From Quercus robur (lineage: Eukaryota > Streptophyta > Magnoliopsida > Fagales > Fagaceae): a stretch of DNA of 64,000 bases. Shown in pieces: positions 61,379-64,000 of this stretch. The stretch's first letter is position 1; every line of letters begins with the position of its first letter. The notes below the pieces were generated by a model that was not told the DNA's origin, ran no database searches, and was given only the letters and a program-made list of their open reading frames with translations. The stretch spans positions 69,495,362 to 69,559,361 of the forward strand of contig NC_065535.1 of the NCBI RefSeq assembly GCF_932294415.1, written 5' to 3'. Made by a program: the position numbers and the translations under genes.

Positions 61379-62497
61379 CTAGTCGCTAACCCGTGCGATG
61401 CACGGAAAAGCTATTGATAACTTTCCCAATATGAAAATAAAAATTAAAAAATAAAAAATAAGATCATGGTATAAGAACTTATCTAATGAAAACCCAATGG
61501 TATACTATCAAGCCTATCTGCACCTCAGGCCCACAGTTATGACCCGAAATGTTTGCTCTTTCACGAACTATGACCAGAAGGAGAAGATTGACTCTTTAGA
61601 AGGTTTTTATTATTATTATTATTATTTTGAGGAATTATCTAAGATAAAATAAATCATTTTTAGATTATTATTATTATTAATCTAATGCACAGTAAAAGAA
61701 AATCTAAAAAGTGATGTAAATTGGAAGTTTTAAAGGGAAAAAAAGAAAAGAAAATTGGTATTTTTGTAATTTATTAAATATAGAAGGGTGTTTATATATC
61801 ACACACCTTCTACGAAGCATCCTTTTTCACTTTTGCTAAAATCTTCCCCTCCCTACGTTATTATCTCAAAGCTGTGACTCTCTTTCATCTCTTTCTACTT
61901 CTTTTTTCTCCTCTTTCTTTTATTCACTGGAACTTCTCTTATGGTTTTCTGTTTTTTTTTTTTTTTTTCTTCACTGTAACTTTTGTTTTCCTTTCTTCAT
62001 TATCGTCATTCCCTTCTCTTCTTTGACATTCTCCATCAATTTTTTTTTTCTCTAACAGTGCCCTCCGCATCCCCCTGTCATCTCTTTCATCTTCTCTTTA
62101 TTTTTATTTTCTTTTGCCGACAATAAGATCCACTGCCTTTCTTCTCTTCTTCTTCTATCAAATGCTTTGAAAGTTGAAAAATGGGAATCGGGTTTGGTGG
62201 AGTTGGGACCGGAAAAGTTGAAAATAGAAAACTTCGGGATTTTGTTTTTTGTTTTGAAGGAAGGAGAAAGAAAATGGTGGAGGAAAGAAAAAGGGTCTGC
62301 ATTTTGTTTGTCAAAGGTGGAGATCGGGGATTTGGAGAGCCAGTTTGGGTTTTGGCATAGGATTGTGAAAGCAAAAGGGAGAGTCGGGTTTTAAAAAAGT
62401 TTTATTACGTTTTTTTTGTTTTTTTTTTTTTTTATATTATGCTAACGTGGAAAACTGTGGAAGCTTAAAAAGCTTCGGTTTTATATGTATATATAGA
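61379..62497 (-). mobile_element. non-autonomous Helitron, second family
   Basis: 1119 bp, minus orientation, inserted between A61378 and T62498. The 5' terminus on the minus strand is TCTATATATACATATAAAAC. The 3' terminus is CTAG, 8 nt beyond a perfect hairpin CCGTGC-ATC-GCACGG, a textbook Helitron end. The interior is unlike copies A-C, rich in TTC/CTT tracts, with a 95-residue minus-strand ORF at 62087-62374 of unknown origin (Ser/Pro/Lys-rich) that may be captured host DNA or chance. No Rep/helicase. Confidence 0.88.
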
Positions 62498-63369
62498 TAA
62501 AGAACAAATACACCAGTACACAAAGACGAGATTTGTTCACCGAGTGAAAATCCAAAATTATAAAATCACCCAGTAAATGTAATAAAGCCCAACTCACTAA
62601 ATCCACGGTAAAGATTGTTGGCATTGTGCTCCTAGTTCACGCCAAAATAAAATAATAAGTTCAACATCATATGATACTTTTTTTTTTTTTTTTTCACATG
62701 GTTCATTGTCATTAATGTATATTAAAAGTGGTGTTAATGATGAGTTCAAGTGAAATTAATGTTATTTCAATTACAATAGATCAAGTAAACATTTGTGAAA
62801 AATGTTTTGTTCCTAGCATTATTTAAAAGAAGTCACTCTATAAGTATAAGTGTTTGTGGGGTGTAGAGGGTAAGGGTCAGGGTTCAAGTTTTCAGGAGGG
62901 AACTTTACCCACATATACACTTAAATTAGGTTAGAGTAGAAATTCTATCTTATATAAAAAATAAATAAAAAGAAGTCACATCAACCCAAATTTTATTGGT
63001 GACAAATGGAGCAATAAGGACATATAAGGGTGACTTGTGCGTTTTGCCAATGTTTTGTTGAAACAATGGATTAGACAAAGAGTTTTATGGTATATTAATT
63101 TTTTTTTTTTTTGGGGCTAAATAATGGTATATTCAAATAACAGCGAGAATAGAATTGAGAAAAAACAAAAAATTTTTTTTTTAAAAAGTGAGAATTCTCA
63201 TATTATAAAAGGAGGGAAGGGACATGGTTCATTCAAATCAATGTTTTTCATCTTAAATCTTTTAAGCAACTTTTTTTTAATTAAAATATTTAAAGCAATT
63301 TCTAATTGACATATTTAGCAAGGATTCTCTTCAAAAATTATATTGCTCAAACTTTGTTAATGCAAGTAA
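62498..63369. other. intergenic region
   Basis: AT-rich with poly-T runs at about 62670-62693 and 63098-63113. No supported gene. Confidence 0.5.
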
Positions 63370-63573
63370 GAGTCTATTTAGGAACAACTTATTTAGCTGA
63401 AACTGAAAACTTTTTTTTGCTAAAAGTACTATAAATAAAGCTAAAAGGTAGTTGAAATAGTACAGTAGAACCTATGAATAGTACCAAAAAGTGTAATAGG
63501 ACCCATAAATAGTAGTAAAAATAAACTAAATAGTAAAAAATGCTGGTTTTTTAAGCCAATACCAAACACAACC
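63370..63573. mobile_element. MITE, about 204 bp
   Basis: Ends GAGTCTATTTAGG and the inverse of AGGTTGTGTTTGG, bordered by TAA on both sides (63367-63369 and 63574-63576), a PIF/Harbinger-type layout. The interior has repeated AATAGTA and ATGAATAGTACC words. Confidence 0.55.
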
Positions 63574-64000
63574 TAAGTATCATTTCTGAAGTGTGAATTT
63601 CCTTACTTAGTAACTTTAGTGTTGTGTTAATTGTGAAGTCCTCATCACTGAGGCAATTCCAAACTCATTTGAACCAAATTCATAAAAGTTGTAAGCACAC
63701 CGATGTAATACTAGGCATATTAATTAATATATTCAAAGATTTGGGAACCTTTTCTCATTTGCCCAAGTTTGTAATTGAGGAATTTTATTAGGAAAATGAA
63801 AAAAAAATATATCATAAACTAACACTTGCAGTTGTCAAGATTCATTAGAAATTTAGGTGGCAATTAAAAATAAACATGTTCTTCAATCCAATTCAATGAG
63901 ATATTTTATAAATTTCTAAAATAATTTGAGAAAATCATAAGATTTAGAACAATTGAGGTCTGATATGTTAGATAAAAATTTGTGAAATATTCATGAATTT

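Overview
This is nuclear DNA of a flowering plant, most likely a woody eudicot. The evidence is spliced genes with GT-AG introns, plant-specific families (GDSL esterases, a PORR-domain organelle protein), AT-rich intergenic DNA with many microsatellites, and a dense load of plant transposons (Helitrons, L1-type LINEs, Ty1/copia and Ty3/gypsy fossils, TRIMs, MITEs). A Fagales-like tree is a guess from the general style of the repeats, not something the sequence proves.

Host genes. Three five-exon GDSL esterase/lipase genes of the FXG1/ENOD8/Hev b 13 type lie head-to-tail on the + strand (4348-6355, 11304-13593, 22726-24905 with its ATG at 22735). All three read through with intact catalytic residues. 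Copies 2 and 3 are a recent duplication that also includes upstream DNA and introns; copy 1 is older. On the - strand are a PORR-domain gene (34318-32987) with a probable 5'-UTR exon near 35314-35600, and a complete nine-exon SGF29 gene (47850-37760), a chromatin reader of the SAGA complex. SGF29 has a 14-bp micro-exon and a 5.5-kb first intron full of insertions.

Mobile DNA by region. 9-11 kb: two MITE-like elements upstream of GDSL copy 2. 16.5-28 kb: three related non-autonomous Helitrons. One carries a nested solo LTR. Another sits inside a 5'-truncated LINE, exactly between A and T. 30-32.6 kb: a palindromic element, a 10-bp phased repeat and a copia fossil. 32.6-32.9 kb: a duplicated piece of SGF29 containing its exon 6. 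42-47 kb (SGF29 intron 1): two LINE tails, a complete 257-bp TRIM with target duplication, a MITE and a large tandem duplication that supplies empty sites for two insertions. 49.5-60 kb: a broken Tat-type Ty3/gypsy fossil with antisense ORFs, whose two flanking LTRs are unrelated to each other. 60-64 kb: MITEs, a 144-bp direct repeat pair and a fourth Helitron with a textbook terminal hairpin.

The genes do not form a pathway. They are neighbours in a gene island (31-48 kb) next to a tandem esterase cluster. I found no clearly new biological system. The most informative things are structural: precise Helitron and MITE insertion footprints, a chimeric retroelement, a duplicated chromatin-gene exon, and a decamer repeat with a strict 10-bp period present in both orientations.
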